From: Lachnospiraceae bacterium
GTDB taxonomy: Bacteria > Bacillota > Clostridia > Lachnospirales > Lachnospiraceae
Direction: 5' to 3'
Length of the DNA stretch: 31,696 nt
NCBI GenBank assembly: GCA_900765975.1
Contig: CAAFTS010000129.1
Coordinates: 1 to 31,696, forward strand
The position numbers and the translations under genes were made by a program. The stretch's first letter is position 1. Every line of letters starts with the position of its first letter. Shown piece after piece: positions 1 to 8,195 of the stretch. Under the pieces are notes generated by a model. It searched no databases. It worked only from the letters and a program-made list of their open reading frames with translations, and was not told where the DNA came from.

Positions 1-2
1 AG

Positions 3-212
3 CATCTCGTTGCGGGCGTCGTGGGATCTGTTTATATCGCTCGTACAGATTTCTACAGTGAGGGAACAATCCCGCTTCAGACACTGAGAGCTGACATTGA
101 TTATGGATTCGCAGAAGCTGACACAACTTACGGAAAAGTCGGTGTAAAGGTTTGGATTTACAAAGGCGAAGTTCTTCCGACTAAAGGTAATAAGGAAGGG
201 AGCGATAAATAA
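3..212 (+). CDS. rpsC: 30S ribosomal protein S3, C-terminal fragment (cut by window start)
   Basis: Only the last ~69 codons are present. From about residue IARTD (near position 36) to the TAA at 210-212 the translation matches the conserved S3 C-terminal domain, with [13 protein letters not shown] and [16 protein letters not shown]3 is part of the mRNA entry site of the 30S head. The first ~30 bases do not encode the expected SGRLGGAEIAR-type stretch in any frame, so there is probably a sequence error or small indel at the edge; the GTG at 21 is not a real start. The stop overlaps the rplP ATG by one base (TAATG), implying translational coupling. Confidence 0.9.
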   Translation, partial: HLVAGVVGSVYIARTDFYSEGTIPLQTLRADIDYGFAEADTTYGKVGVKVWIYKGEVLPTKGNKEGSDK

Positions 213-649
213 TGTTAATGCCAAAAAGAGTTAAACGTCGTAAACAATTTCGTGGTACTATGAAGGGAAAAGCTTTAAGAGGTAACACGATTTCATATGG
301 TGAATACGGTATTGTTGCTACAGAACCTTGTTGGATCCGTTCCAACCAGATTGAAGCAGCCCGTATTGCTATGACACGTTATATCAAGCGTGGTGGTAAA
401 GTTTGGATCAAAATCTTCCCAGACAAACCGGTAACAGCAAAACCAGCAGAAACTCGTATGGGTAGCGGAAAAGGTGCATTAGAGTACTGGGTAGCAGTTG
501 TAAAACCAGGTCGCGTAATGTTCGAGATCGCAGGAGTATCCGAAGAAGTAGCTAGAGAAGCTCTGCGTCTTGCAATGCACAAATTACCTTGCAAATGCAA
601 AATCGTTTCTCGCGCAGAATTAGAAGGCGGTGATAACAGTGAAAATTAA
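212..649 (+). CDS. rplP: 50S ribosomal protein L16
   Basis: The 145-residue product begins [15 protein letters not shown] and contains the family hallmarks [29 protein letters not shown] and [19 protein letters not shown]16 lies near the peptidyl-transferase centre and the tRNA elbow in the 50S subunit. Length is normal for the family (about 137-145). The ATG at 212 overlaps the rpsC stop; a purine-rich GGAAGGGAG lies 9 nt upstream. The 3' end overlaps the start of rpmC by 11 nt, the usual S3-L16-L29 arrangement. Confidence 0.98.
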   Translation: MLMPKRVKRRKQFRGTMKGKALRGNTISYGEYGIVATEPCWIRSNQIEAARIAMTRYIKRGGKVWIKIFPDKPVTAKPAETRMGSGKGALEYWVAVVKPGRVMFEIAGVSEEVAREALRLAMHKLPCKCKIVSRAELEGGDNSEN

Positions 650-839
650 TACATTTGTAAACGAATTAAGAGGAAAATCCGTAGAGGAATTGAATCAGGA
701 ATTAGTAGCTGCTAAGAAAGAGCTTTTTAACTTGAGATTCCAGAATGCGACAAATCAGTTAGATAACACAAGCAGAATTAAGGAAGTAAGAAAGAATATT
801 GCTCGTATTCAGACTATGATCACAGAAGCTGGAAGATAA
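639..839 (+). CDS. rpmC: 50S ribosomal protein L29
   Basis: This 66-residue protein contains the L29 signature [19 protein letters not shown] followed by a helical hairpin ([15 protein letters not shown]). L29 sits at the peptide exit tunnel and contributes to docking of trigger factor and SRP. I chose GTG 639 because AAGGCGGTG lies a proper distance upstream and homologues begin MKINxF; the in-frame GTG at 630 would add three non-conserved residues. The start lies within the end of rplP, so translation is probably coupled. Confidence 0.95.
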   Translation: MKINTFVNELRGKSVEELNQELVAAKKELFNLRFQNATNQLDNTSRIKEVRKNIARIQTMITEAGR

Positions 840-892
840 TAGGCAGTGATTAGCGACTTCCCTATAAAAAGAATTCGAAAGGAGTAGCAACT

Positions 893-1150
893 GTGGAAGA
901 AAGAAATTTGAGAAAAACACGTACTGGCAAGGTTGTCAGCGATAAAATGGACAAGACAATCGTTGTTGCAGTTGAAGACCACGTTAAGCATCCGCTGTAT
1001 AAGAAGATTGTAAAGAGAACTTATAAGCTGAAAGCTCATGACGAGCAGAACGAATGCCGCGTTGGTGATACAGTAAAAGTTATGGAAACAAGACCGCTGT
1101 CTAAAGATAAGAGATGGAGACTTGTAGAGATCGTAGAAAAGGCAAAATAA
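893..1150 (+). CDS. rpsQ: 30S ribosomal protein S17
   Basis: The 85-residue product has the S17 OB-fold signature: [19 protein letters not shown] near the N-terminus and [19 protein letters not shown] after it, ending with [21 protein letters not shown]17 is a primary 16S rRNA-binding protein needed early in 30S assembly. It starts with GTG at 893, eight bases after an AAAGGAG ribosome-binding site. The 53-nt gap from rpmC shows no obvious promoter, so it is read from the upstream operon promoter. Confidence 0.97.
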   Translation: MEERNLRKTRTGKVVSDKMDKTIVVAVEDHVKHPLYKKIVKRTYKLKAHDEQNECRVGDTVKVMETRPLSKDKRWRLVEIVEKAK

Positions 1151-1191
1151 TTGCTTTACATTTGTGAGTAGATTAAAGGAGGTTTACCTGC

Positions 1192-1560
1192 ATGATACAA
1201 CAGGAAAGTAGACTTAAAGTAGCCGATAATACAGGCGCAAAAGAGCTGCTGTGTATCCGCGTGCTTGGCGGTTCTACAAGAAGATATGCCAACATCGGAG
1301 ACGTAATCGTTGCAACTGTTAAAGATGCAACACCAGGCGGCGTTGTTAAAAAAGGTGATGTTGTGAAAGCAGTTGTCGTTCGTTCTGTAAAGGGTGCACG
1401 TCGTAAAGATGGTTCCTACATCAGATTCGATGAAAATGCTGCAGTTATCATCAAAGATGATTTGAACCCACGTGGAACACGTATTTTTGGACCAGTAGCT
1501 CGTGAGCTTCGTGAGAAACACTTCATGAAGATCGTTTCTCTGGCTCCGGAAGTACTGTAA
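1192..1560 (+). CDS. rplN: 50S ribosomal protein L14
   Basis: A complete 122-residue L14 begins [19 protein letters not shown] and contains [23 protein letters not shown] and [10 protein letters not shown]14 forms an intersubunit bridge with 16S rRNA and is the docking site of the silencing factor RsfS. The ribosome-binding site AAAGGAGGT at 1175-1183 is close to ideal. The TAA stop is immediately followed by GGAGGT, which serves rplX. Confidence 0.98.
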   Translation: MIQQESRLKVADNTGAKELLCIRVLGGSTRRYANIGDVIVATVKDATPGGVVKKGDVVKAVVVRSVKGARRKDGSYIRFDENAAVIIKDDLNPRGTRIFGPVARELREKHFMKIVSLAPEVL

Positions 1561-1574
1561 GGAGGTGCGTAAGA

Positions 1575-1889
1575 ATGTCAACTATGAAGATTAGAAAAGG
1601 TGATACTGTAAGAGTAATCGCCGGAAAAGATAAAGACAAAGAAGGCAAAGTTCTTGCTGTAAATAAAAAAGACGGAAAAGTTCTGGTTGAAGGCGTTAAT
1701 ATGCTGACAAAGCACACAAAACCGAGCATGGCTAATCAGAATGGCGGTATCGTTCATCAGGAAGGACCGATTGATATTTCTAACGTAATGTATGTTCATA
1801 AAGGACAGACAACAAGAATCGGTTTCAAGATGGATGGAGACAAAAAAGTTCGTGTTGCAAAATCAACAGGCGACGTAATCGAAGACTAA
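1575..1889 (+). CDS. rplX: 50S ribosomal protein L24
   Basis: The 104-residue product has the N-terminal KOW motif ([18 protein letters not shown], about residues 9-26) and the conserved [21 protein letters not shown]24 initiates 50S assembly and lies near the tunnel exit. GGAGGT at 1561-1566 sits 8 nt before the ATG. An alternative in-frame ATG three codons later would also keep the family sequence, so the exact N-terminus is uncertain by 3 residues. Confidence 0.97.
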   Translation: MSTMKIRKGDTVRVIAGKDKDKEGKVLAVNKKDGKVLVEGVNMLTKHTKPSMANQNGGIVHQEGPIDISNVMYVHKGQTTRIGFKMDGDKKVRVAKSTGDVIED

Positions 1890-1913
1890 TTTTGAGGAAG
1901 GAGGTCCAGAACT

Positions 1914-2453
1914 TTGAGTAGACTGAAAGAAACATATCAGAATGAGATCGTTGAAGCAATGATCAAAAAATTTGGATATAAAAATAAAATGGAAGTGCCG
2001 AAGCTTGATAAGATCGTTATCAACATGGGCGTAGGCGAAGCAAAAGACAATGCAAAAGTATTGGAGTCTGCAATTGCTGATCTTGAGAAGATTTCAGGAC
2101 AGAAAGCAGTTGTGACAAGAGCTAAGAATTCCGTAGCAAACTTCAAAATCAGAGAAGGTATGGCTATTGGATGTAAGGTTACACTGAGAGGCGAAAGAAT
2201 GTACGAATTCGCTGATCGTCTGATCAACCTTGCACTTCCGCGTGTACGTGACTTTAGAGGTGTAAACCCGAACGCATTTGACGGAAGAGGTAACTACGCA
2301 CTTGGAATCAAGGAACAGCTTATTTTCCCAGAAATCGAGTACGATAAAATCGACAAGGTAAGAGGTATGGATGTAATTTTCGTTACAACTGCCAAAACTG
2401 ATGAAGAGGCACGTGAGCTTCTGAGACAGTTCAATATGCCGTTTGCAAAGTAA
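1914..2453 (+). CDS. rplE: 50S ribosomal protein L5
   Basis: The 179-residue protein contains the L5 signatures [20 protein letters not shown]-like [18 protein letters not shown] and [21 protein letters not shown]5 binds 5S rRNA and contacts P-site tRNA and S13. The start is TTG at 1914, supported by AAGGAGGT at 1898-1905; no ATG or GTG is available in frame before conserved sequence begins. Length is exactly that usual for Firmicutes. Confidence 0.97.
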   Translation: MSRLKETYQNEIVEAMIKKFGYKNKMEVPKLDKIVINMGVGEAKDNAKVLESAIADLEKISGQKAVVTRAKNSVANFKIREGMAIGCKVTLRGERMYEFADRLINLALPRVRDFRGVNPNAFDGRGNYALGIKEQLIFPEIEYDKIDKVRGMDVIFVTTAKTDEEARELLRQFNMPFAK

Positions 2454-2468
2454 TTAAGGAGGAGAATC

Positions 2469-2654
2469 ATGGCAAAGACATCTATGAAAATCAAACAGCA
2501 GCGCAAACCAAAATTCTCTACAAGAGAATATAATCGCTGCAGAATTTGTGGCCGTCCGCATGCATATTTGAGAAAATATGGTATCTGCCGTGTTTGCTTC
2601 CGTGAACTGGCATACAAAGGTCAGATTCCGGGAGTTAAGAAGGCAAGCTGGTAG
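2469..2654 (+). CDS. rpsN: 30S ribosomal protein S14, zinc-binding type (type Z)
   Basis: The 61-residue product is the short zinc-ribbon form of S14: [20 protein letters not shown] supplies the CxxC-x12-CxxC ligand set, followed by [19 protein letters not shown]14 is in the 30S head. The short Cys4 form, as opposed to the ~89-residue zinc-free form, is typical of Firmicutes, and its presence in the operon means this is the primary copy. AAGGAGG lies immediately upstream of the ATG. Confidence 0.97.
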   Translation: MAKTSMKIKQQRKPKFSTREYNRCRICGRPHAYLRKYGICRVCFRELAYKGQIPGVKKASW

Positions 2655-2697
2655 ACCGCAAGCAACTTAATTAAGTATAGAAGGAGGATACATCCAA

Positions 2698-3099
2698 ATG
2701 ACAATGAGTGATCCAATTGCAGATATGCTTACAAGAATACGTAATGCAAATACTGCTAAACATGATACAGTTGATGTTCCTGCATCTAAAATGAAAATTG
2801 CAATCGCAAACATTCTTTTGGATGAAGGATACATTGCAAAATATGATATCGTAGAAGACGGAAGCTTCCAGACAATTCATATCACATTGAAATATGGTGC
2901 TGATAAGAATGAGAAAGTTATCTCTGGTCTGAAGAGAATTTCCAAACCGGGTCTTCGTGTATACGCAAACAGCGAAGATATGCCGAAGGTACTTGGCGGA
3001 CTTGGAACAGCTATCGTATCTACAAACAAAGGTGTTATCACAGACAAAGAAGCAAGAAAACTCGGCGTAGGCGGAGAGGTACTGTGCTTCGTTTGGTAA
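2698..3099 (+). CDS. rpsH: 30S ribosomal protein S8
   Basis: The 133-residue S8 starts [20 protein letters not shown] and ends with the typical [23 protein letters not shown]8 is a primary 16S rRNA-binding protein in the platform; in E. coli it is the translational repressor of the spc operon. The ribosome-binding site AAGGAGGA is 9 nt from the ATG. A second in-frame ATG two codons later (MSDPIAD) is also possible. Confidence 0.97.
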   Translation: MTMSDPIADMLTRIRNANTAKHDTVDVPASKMKIAIANILLDEGYIAKYDIVEDGSFQTIHITLKYGADKNEKVISGLKRISKPGLRVYANSEDMPKVLGGLGTAIVSTNKGVITDKEARKLGVGGEVLCFVW

Positions 3100-3115
3100 G
3101 CACGGAACTGGTCTG

Positions 3116-3176
3116 GGGAGAAAGACTCCCGAATGCAACTGAAAACAGAGCGGACAAAAGCATCCGTTCCGAAAAT
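3116..3176 (+). other. rpsH-rplF intergenic hairpins
   Basis: The 103-nt spacer between rpsH and rplF is long for this operon. It contains GGGAG-AAAGA-CTCCC at 3116-3130 and a weaker CGGA...TCCG hairpin near 3152-3170. Neither is followed by a T-tract, so they do not look like intrinsic terminators. They could affect processing or mRNA stability; this is inference. Confidence 0.35.
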
Positions 3177-3202
3177 TTAAGTTAAAATAGGAGGATAAAG
3201 GT

Positions 3203-3745
3203 ATGTCACGTATAGGAAGACTGCCAATCGCAATTCCAGCTGGAGTAACAGTGGAGATTGCTGAAAATAATGTAGTGACTGTAAAAGGTCCTAAAGGAAC
3301 TCTTACAAAAGAGCTTCCAGTAGAAATGGAAATCAAACAGGAAGGCGAAGAAGTAATCGTTACAAGACCAAATGATCTCAAGAAAATGAAATCTCTTCAT
3401 GGTCTGACAAGAACACTGATCAACAACATGGTTGTTGGTGTTACTAACGGATATGAAAAAGTTCTGGAAGTAAATGGTGTTGGTTACAGAGCTGCAAAAT
3501 CTGGAAATAAATTAACATTAAACCTTGGATATTCTCATCCAGTAGAGATGATTGATCCGGAAGGTGTTGAGACTGTTCTTGAAGGACAGAATAAGATTAC
3601 TGTAAAAGGTATCGATAAAGAAAAAGTTGGCCAGTACGCTGCTGAAATCAGAGATAAGAGAAGACCGGAGCCATATAAGGGCAAGGGAATCAAGTATGCT
3701 GATGAAGTAATCAGACGTAAAGTTGGTAAGACAGGTAAGAAATAA
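3203..3745 (+). CDS. rplF: 50S ribosomal protein L6
   Basis: A 180-residue L6 starts [15 protein letters not shown] and contains the two repeated L6 domains and the conserved [21 protein letters not shown] and [30 protein letters not shown]-terminus. L6 is at the base of the L7/L12 stalk near the sarcin-ricin loop. AGGAGG at 3189-3194 lies 8 nt before the ATG. Length and termini are normal. Confidence 0.98.
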   Translation: MSRIGRLPIAIPAGVTVEIAENNVVTVKGPKGTLTKELPVEMEIKQEGEEVIVTRPNDLKKMKSLHGLTRTLINNMVVGVTNGYEKVLEVNGVGYRAAKSGNKLTLNLGYSHPVEMIDPEGVETVLEGQNKITVKGIDKEKVGQYAAEIRDKRRPEPYKGKGIKYADEVIRRKVGKTGKK

Positions 3746-3762
3746 TTAAGGAGGGTGTGAAA

Positions 3763-4131
3763 ATGGTTAGTAAAAAATCAAGAAGTGAAATTCGTAGAAA
3801 AAAACACATGAAATTACGTAACCGTTTCAGCGGTACAGCTGAAAGACCGCGTTTAGCTGTGTTTAGAAGTAATAATCATATGTATGCACAGATTATTGAT
3901 GATACAGTTGGAAACACTCTGGTTGCAGCTTCCACTCTTCAGAAAGACGTGAAAGCAGAACTTGAGAAAACTAACAACGTTGATGCTGCAGCATATCTTG
4001 GAAAAGTAATTGCTGAGAAAGCAAAAGAAAAAGGTATTACAGATGTTGTCTTTGATAGAGGCGGCTTTATATACCAGGGTAAAATTCAGGCATTGGCAGA
4101 CGCAGCAAGAGAAGCTGGGTTGAATTTCTAG
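3763..4131 (+). CDS. rplR: 50S ribosomal protein L18
   Basis: The product is 122 residues: [20 protein letters not shown], then [20 protein letters not shown] and the C-terminal [25 protein letters not shown]18 binds 5S rRNA with L5. I prefer ATG 3763 over GTG 3757: AAGGAGGG ends at 3755, leaving 7 nt to the ATG but only 1 nt to the GTG. Confidence 0.97.
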   Translation: MVSKKSRSEIRRKKHMKLRNRFSGTAERPRLAVFRSNNHMYAQIIDDTVGNTLVAASTLQKDVKAELEKTNNVDAAAYLGKVIAEKAKEKGITDVVFDRGGFIYQGKIQALADAAREAGLNF

Positions 4132-4147
4132 GAAGGGAGAACACATA

Positions 4148-4657
4148 ATGAGACAGGAACGTATTGATGCTAGCCAGTTAGAGTTAGAAGAAAAAGTGGT
4201 ATCAATCAAGCGTGTTACCAAGGTCGTAAAAGGTGGTCGTAACATGAGATTCACAGCTTTAGTAGTTGTTGGCGATGGTAAAGGCCATGTTGGTGCAGGC
4301 TTAGGAAAAGCTACTGAAATCCCGGAAGCTATCCGTAAAGGTAAAGAAGATGCAGCAAAGAAATTGATTGAAGTTGCACTGGATGAAAATGATAGTGTAA
4401 CACATGATATTATCGGTAAATTCGGAAGTGCTTCTGTACTTTTGAAAAAAGCTCCAGATGGTACTGGAGTAATCGCCGGAGGTCCGGCACGTGCGGTTAT
4501 TGAGTTAGCAGGTATCAAGAATATCCGTACAAAATCTTTAGGATCTAACAACAAGCAGAATGTAGTACTTGCTACAATCGAGGGTCTGAAGAACATCAAG
4601 ACTCCGGAAGCTGTTGCTAAACTTCGTGGTAAATCAGTAGAAGAGATTGTGGGCTAA
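4148..4657 (+). CDS. rpsE: 30S ribosomal protein S5
   Basis: The 169-residue product shows the S5 N-terminal dsRNA-binding-type domain ([36 protein letters not shown]) and the C-terminal domain with [19 protein letters not shown] and [12 protein letters not shown]5 with S4 and S12 controls decoding fidelity; spectinomycin-resistance changes map to the loop near residues 20-30. AAGGGAGA lies about 8 nt before the ATG. It follows rplR after 16 nt. Confidence 0.98.
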   Translation: MRQERIDASQLELEEKVVSIKRVTKVVKGGRNMRFTALVVVGDGKGHVGAGLGKATEIPEAIRKGKEDAAKKLIEVALDENDSVTHDIIGKFGSASVLLKKAPDGTGVIAGGPARAVIELAGIKNIRTKSLGSNNKQNVVLATIEGLKNIKTPEAVAKLRGKSVEEIVG

Positions 4658-4675
4658 TTATAGGAGGTAATTAGA

Positions 4676-4858
4676 ATGGCAAATTTAAAAGTTACACTTG
4701 TAAAGTCTACCATCGGTGCTGTGCCGAAGCATAGAAAAACTGTTGAAGCTTTAGGATTAAAGAAGTTAAACAAAACAGTTGTATTACCTGACAATGCAGC
4801 AACAAGAGGTATGGTACAGCAGGTTAGACATTTAGTGAAAGTTGAAGAAGAAGCATAA
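4676..4858 (+). CDS. rpmD: 50S ribosomal protein L30
   Basis: The 60-residue product begins [20 protein letters not shown] and continues [20 protein letters not shown] with the C-terminal [16 protein letters not shown]30 is a small protein of the 50S subunit near helix 38, specific to some bacterial lineages. AGGAGGT at 4662-4668 precedes the ATG by 7 nt. Length matches the family (about 60). Confidence 0.97.
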   Translation: MANLKVTLVKSTIGAVPKHRKTVEALGLKKLNKTVVLPDNAATRGMVQQVRHLVKVEEEA

Positions 4859-4884
4859 TCATAAATAGATAAGGAGGTAATATC

Positions 4885-5325
4885 ATGGACTTATCAAGTT
4901 TGAGACCGGCAGACGGTGCAAAGCAGAGTGATAATTTCAGAAGAGGCCGTGGACATGGTTCAGGAAACGGTAAGACAGCCGGTAAAGGTCACAAAGGTCA
5001 GAAAGCACGTTCAGGCGGCACAAGACCAGGCTTTGAAGGTGGTCAGATGCCTTTGTATAGAAGAATACCTAAGAGAGGATTCAAGAACAGAAACTCTAAG
5101 AATATCGTAGGTATTAACTTAGGCGCACTTGAAATCTTCGAAGATGGAGCAACAGTATCAGTTGAAACATTGATTGAAACAGGTATTGTAAAGAATCCAA
5201 GAGATGGTGTGAAAATTCTTGGAAATGGTGAGTTGACAAAGAAACTGACAGTTCAGGCAAATGCTTTTAGTGCATCTGCAGCTGAAAAGATTGAGGCACT
5301 TGGCGGAAAAGCAGAGGTGATCTAA
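4885..5325 (+). CDS. rplO: 50S ribosomal protein L15
   Basis: The 146-residue L15 has its Gly/Arg-rich N-terminal tail ([20 protein letters not shown]), the conserved [18 protein letters not shown] and a globular C-terminal domain. The tail threads into 23S rRNA. AAGGAGGT precedes the ATG. Its TAA stop shares one base with the secY ATG (TAATG), so SecY synthesis is probably coupled to L15 translation. Confidence 0.97.
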   Translation: MDLSSLRPADGAKQSDNFRRGRGHGSGNGKTAGKGHKGQKARSGGTRPGFEGGQMPLYRRIPKRGFKNRNSKNIVGINLGALEIFEDGATVSVETLIETGIVKNPRDGVKILGNGELTKKLTVQANAFSASAAEKIEALGGKAEVI

Positions 5326-6677
5326 TGCTAAAGACATTACGAAGAGCGTTTAGTATAGAAGATATCCGTAAGAAATTATTCTACACATTGATGATGCTTA
5401 TCGTTGTAAGACTAGGTTCCCAACTGCCGACACCAGGCGTGAACCCAACCTATATTCAGAACTTTTTCGCGAACCAGACCGGTGATGCATTCAATTTCTT
5501 TGATGCATTTACCGGAGGTTCCTTTACAAACTTTTCGGTGTTTGCATTAAGCATTACACCGTATATTACATCTTCTATTATCATTCAGCTTCTTACTATT
5601 GCAATTCCGAAATTAGAGGAAATGCAAAAAGAAGGGGCAGATGGTAGAAAGAAACTTGCAGCAATCACACGTTATACAACAGTCGCAATTGCGTTGATTG
5701 AGTCAACAGCAATGGCAGTTGGATTTGGACGTCAGGGATTGTTGGTAGAATATAATTTTGTAAATGCTGCAATTGTGGTATGTACACTGACAGCAGGGTC
5801 GGCTTTCCTTATGTGGATAGGTGAGCGTATCACAGAAAAAGGTGTTGGAAATGGTATTTCAATCGTTTTGTTGATTAATATTATTTCACGTGTGCCAGAA
5901 GATCTGGTAAGACTGTACACACAGTTTATTCAGGGAAAAACAGTAGCAAAAGGTATTCTTGCAGGTGCGATTATTGTTGCGATTCTGTTAGTGGTAGTAG
6001 TTTTTGTTATTGTTCTGCAAGGTGGAGAAAGAAGAATTGCCGTACAATATTCTCAGAAGATTCAGGGAAGAAAGACATACGGTGGACAATCTTCACATAT
6101 TCCGCTTAAAGTAAACACAGCAGGAGTTATTCCGGTAATCTTTGCATCATCATTGATGCAGACACCGATTATCATTGCTCAATTTCTTGGAAAAGGAAAT
6201 GGAACAGGAATCGGAAGTCAGATTCTTCGCGGATTAAACTCAAATAACTGGTGTGATCCAGACAATTTAATATATTCAATAGGACTTGTTTTTTACATTA
6301 TTCTTACAATATTCTTTGCATATTTCTATACATCGATTACATTCAATCCGTTGGAAATTGCAAACAATATGAAGAAGAGCGGTGGATTTATTCCGGGAAT
6401 TCGTCCTGGTAAGCCAACCACAGAATATCTGACACAGATCCTTAACTACATCATCTTTATTGGTGCATGTGGACTGGTTATTGTTCAGGTAATTCCGTTC
6501 TTCTTTAATGGTGTATTTGGAGCAAATGTTTCATTCGGCGGAACATCTCTGATCATTATCGTAGGTGTTGTACTTGAGACAATCAAGCAGATCGAATCAC
6601 AGATGCTTGTTCGTAATTACACAGGATTTTTGAATAACAAGGGCAATTCTATGAAAAACAGTTTCCTTGGATACTAA
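5325..6677 (+). CDS. secY: Preprotein translocase subunit SecY
   Basis: This 450-residue polytopic membrane protein is the central channel of the Sec translocon. Visible hallmarks are RLGSQLPTPGVNP in the first periplasmic region, the cytoplasmic QGGERRIAVQYSQKIQGRK loop, the SSHIPLKVNTAGVIPVIFASS segment and the cytoplasmic C5 loop GFIPGIRPGKPTTEYL that contacts SecA and the ribosome. About ten hydrophobic segments are evident. It is somewhat longer than the ~430 typical of Bacillus because of a C-terminal extension and a longer periplasmic loop (about residues 290-315). The start overlaps the rplO stop; AGAGGTGAT just upstream lies inside rplO. Confidence 0.97.
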   Translation: MLKTLRRAFSIEDIRKKLFYTLMMLIVVRLGSQLPTPGVNPTYIQNFFANQTGDAFNFFDAFTGGSFTNFSVFALSITPYITSSIIIQLLTIAIPKLEEMQKEGADGRKKLAAITRYTTVAIALIESTAMAVGFGRQGLLVEYNFVNAAIVVCTLTAGSAFLMWIGERITEKGVGNGISIVLLINIISRVPEDLVRLYTQFIQGKTVAKGILAGAIIVAILLVVVVFVIVLQGGERRIAVQYSQKIQGRKTYGGQSSHIPLKVNTAGVIPVIFASSLMQTPIIIAQFLGKGNGTGIGSQILRGLNSNNWCDPDNLIYSIGLVFYIILTIFFAYFYTSITFNPLEIANNMKKSGGFIPGIRPGKPTTEYLTQILNYIIFIGACGLVIVQVIPFFFNGVFGANVSFGGTSLIIIVGVVLETIKQIESQMLVRNYTGFLNNKGNSMKNSFLGY

Positions 6678-6695
6678 AAAAATATTTAGCTCGCT

Positions 6696-6778
6696 GTGCT
6701 TTTCCGGATAGGGAAAGCGCAACGGGTTAATGTCATATTATGAAGAATTCGCATGTAAGCGGTCAGAACACATCCGCT
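6696..6778 (+). other. secY-adk intercistronic hairpins
   Basis: The 129-nt gap contains a stem of about 10 bp: GTGCTTTTCC at 6696-6705 pairs with GGGAAAGCGC at 6711-6720 (one G-U) around a GGATA loop. A weaker AGCGG/CCGCT hairpin is at 6758-6778. No T-tract follows either one. A role in processing or partial termination between secY and adk is inferred only. Confidence 0.4.
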
Positions 6779-6806
6779 AAATGTTTAAAATGAGGAGGTA
6801 TGCAGT

Positions 6807-7451
6807 ATGAAGATTATTATGTTAGGTGCTCCGGGAGCAGGAAAAGGTACACAAGCTAAGAAGATTGCAGAAAAATATGCAATCCCTCACATTTCTACAG
6901 GAGATATTTTCCGCGCAAATATTAAAAATGGTACAGAACTTGGGAAAAAAGCAAAAACCTATATGGATCAGGGATTGCTTGTTCCTGATGAACTGGTAGT
7001 AGATCTTGTAGTTGATCGCGTAAATCAGGAAGATTGCGCAAATGGATATGTTTTAGATGGTTTTCCAAGAACCATTCCACAGGCAGAAGCGTTGGATCAT
7101 GCATTAAAAGCACTGGGGCAGAAAATGGATTATGCGATTAACGTAGAAGTTCCGGATGAAAATATTGTCAACCGTATGTCTGGCAGAAGAGCATGTGTAG
7201 ACTGCGGCGCTACATATCATATTGTATACGCACCAACAAAGAACGAGGGCATTTGTGATAAGTGTGGCGGCAGTTTGATTCTGCGTGATGATGATAAGCC
7301 AGAAACAGTTTTAAAGCGTCTTGGTGTATATCATGAACAGACACAGCCATTGATCGATTATTATACAAATGCAGGTATTCTTAGAGAAGTAGATGGAACA
7401 ATCGATATTAATGATGTATTTGCAGAGATTGTAAAGATTCTGGGAGAATAA
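6807..7451 (+). CDS. adk: Adenylate kinase, zinc-binding long form
   Basis: The 214-residue enzyme interconverts ATP + AMP and 2 ADP in the cytoplasm. The P-loop [11 protein letters not shown] is at residues 7-17, the AMP-binding segment STGDIFR at 30-36, GFPRT at 85-89, and the LID domain carries C130, C133, C150 and C153, a four-cysteine structural zinc site typical of Gram-positive enzymes. The start has an ideal AGGAGGT. It sits directly downstream of secY, as in most Firmicutes. map, which usually follows adk, is absent. Confidence 0.98.
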   Translation: MKIIMLGAPGAGKGTQAKKIAEKYAIPHISTGDIFRANIKNGTELGKKAKTYMDQGLLVPDELVVDLVVDRVNQEDCANGYVLDGFPRTIPQAEALDHALKALGQKMDYAINVEVPDENIVNRMSGRRACVDCGATYHIVYAPTKNEGICDKCGGSLILRDDDKPETVLKRLGVYHEQTQPLIDYYTNAGILREVDGTIDINDVFAEIVKILGE

Positions 7452-7454
7452 TAC

Positions 7455-7712
7455 ATGACACTGGAAGCGGGAATGTTTGCGAAAGCAAAAGCAGGACATG
7501 ACAAAAATTGTATATATGTCATTATTTCTGTCAATGATGAATATGTATATCTGGCAGATGGGGATGTAAGACCTGTCTGCCGTCCGAAAAGAAAAAATAG
7601 AAAACACATACAGCCGATCACGAGTGTACGCTGCGAATCTATTACAGATGATCGGGTTATCAGGGATGCAGTGAAAATAAGAAAAGAAATAGAAAAAACT
7701 GGAATTATATAA
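7455..7712 (+). CDS. KOW-domain RNA-binding protein (L14e-like)
   Basis: The 85-residue protein begins [19 protein letters not shown], resembling the KOW/L14e-like SH3 barrel: [19 protein letters not shown] followed by [20 protein letters not shown] basic stretch KRKNRKH follows the barrel. Small proteins of this kind are found between adk/map and infA in many Firmicutes and are annotated as KOW-domain or L14E/L6E/L27E-like RNA-binding proteins; their function is not established. It starts 3 nt after the adk stop without an obvious strong ribosome-binding site except GGGAG inside the adk end, suggesting translational coupling. Confidence 0.8.
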   Translation: MTLEAGMFAKAKAGHDKNCIYVIISVNDEYVYLADGDVRPVCRPKRKNRKHIQPITSVRCESITDDRVIRDAVKIRKEIEKTGII

Positions 7713-7738
7713 GTGCAAAAAGCACAGGAGGATTGAAT

Positions 7739-7957
7739 ATGTCAAAGGCTGACGTAATTGAGATTGAGGGAGTCGTTGTTGAAAAACTTCCAAACGCAAT
7801 GTTTAAAGTAGAGTTAGAGAATGGCCATATTGTTCTGGCACATATCAGCGGAAAATTGCGTATGAATTTCATTAAAATTTTACCAGGGGATAAGGTAACA
7901 TTGGAAATGTCACCGTATGATTTGAGTAAAGGACGTATTGTTTGGAGAGATAAATAA
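7739..7957 (+). CDS. infA: Translation initiation factor IF-1
   Basis: The 72-residue product [20 protein letters not shown] has the S1/OB-fold of IF-1, including [26 protein letters not shown]-like [13 protein letters not shown] and the C-terminal [14 protein letters not shown]-1 occupies the ribosomal A site during initiation. I use ATG 7739, 7 nt after AGGAGG at 7726-7731; the in-frame TTG at 7733 is too close to that site. Confidence 0.98.
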   Translation: MSKADVIEIEGVVVEKLPNAMFKVELENGHIVLAHISGKLRMNFIKILPGDKVTLEMSPYDLSKGRIVWRDK

Positions 7958-7966
7958 AAAAAGCTA

Positions 7967-7996
7967 TTGACTTTGTAGGGAACTTGGTGCTACAAT
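7967..7996 (+). promoter_or_regulatory. Internal sigma-A promoter upstream of rpmJ and the alpha operon
   Basis: TTGACT (7967-7972), an 18-nt spacer and TACAAT (7991-7996) form a good vegetative promoter just after infA. It would allow rpmJ-rpsM-rpsK-rpsD-rpoA-rplQ to be transcribed separately from the spc genes. Confidence 0.7.
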
Positions 7997-8009
7997 ATGA
8001 AATGGTCGT

Positions 8010-8034
8010 TTTTAGGGATAGGTGTGCCCTAAAA
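8010..8034 (+). other. rpmJ leader hairpin
   Basis: TTTTAGGG (8010-8017) pairs perfectly with CCCTAAAA (8027-8034) around a 9-nt loop, within the expected 5' leader of the promoter at 7967-7996. No T-run follows, so it is unlikely to be a terminator; it may be a leader structure or a protein-binding site. Confidence 0.5.
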
Positions 8035-8081
8035 TGCCAGGTAACCTAAGAATCCAGCAAAGGATGGAAGGAGGATTTGAC

Positions 8082-8195
8082 ATGAAGGTTAGATCATCAG
8101 TAAAACCAATCTGTGAAAAATGCAAGATTATCCGTAGAAAAGGAAGTATTCGTGTAATCTGCGAGAATCCGAAACACAAACAGAGACAGGGCTAA
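8082..8195 (+). CDS. rpmJ: 50S ribosomal protein L36
   Basis: This very short gene encodes [20 protein letters not shown] and 17 further residues, 37 in total, ending KHKQRQG. C11, C14, C27 and H32 form the zinc site of the C+ type of L36. L36 is the smallest 50S protein and binds 23S rRNA near domains II and V. AAGGAGGA lies upstream of the ATG. It follows infA as usual, but the next gene, rpsM, begins 593 nt later, which is unusual. Confidence 0.97.
   Translation: MKVRSSVKPICEKCKIIRRKGSIRVICENPKHKQRQG

Noticed and set aside
1156..1581. Long antisense open frames opposite ribosomal genes (for example 1156-1581, 2671-3381, 3853-4599, 11234-11950)
   Set aside because: They are Cys/Phe/Ser-rich shadows of codon usage on the opposite strand, with no homology or ribosome-binding sites.
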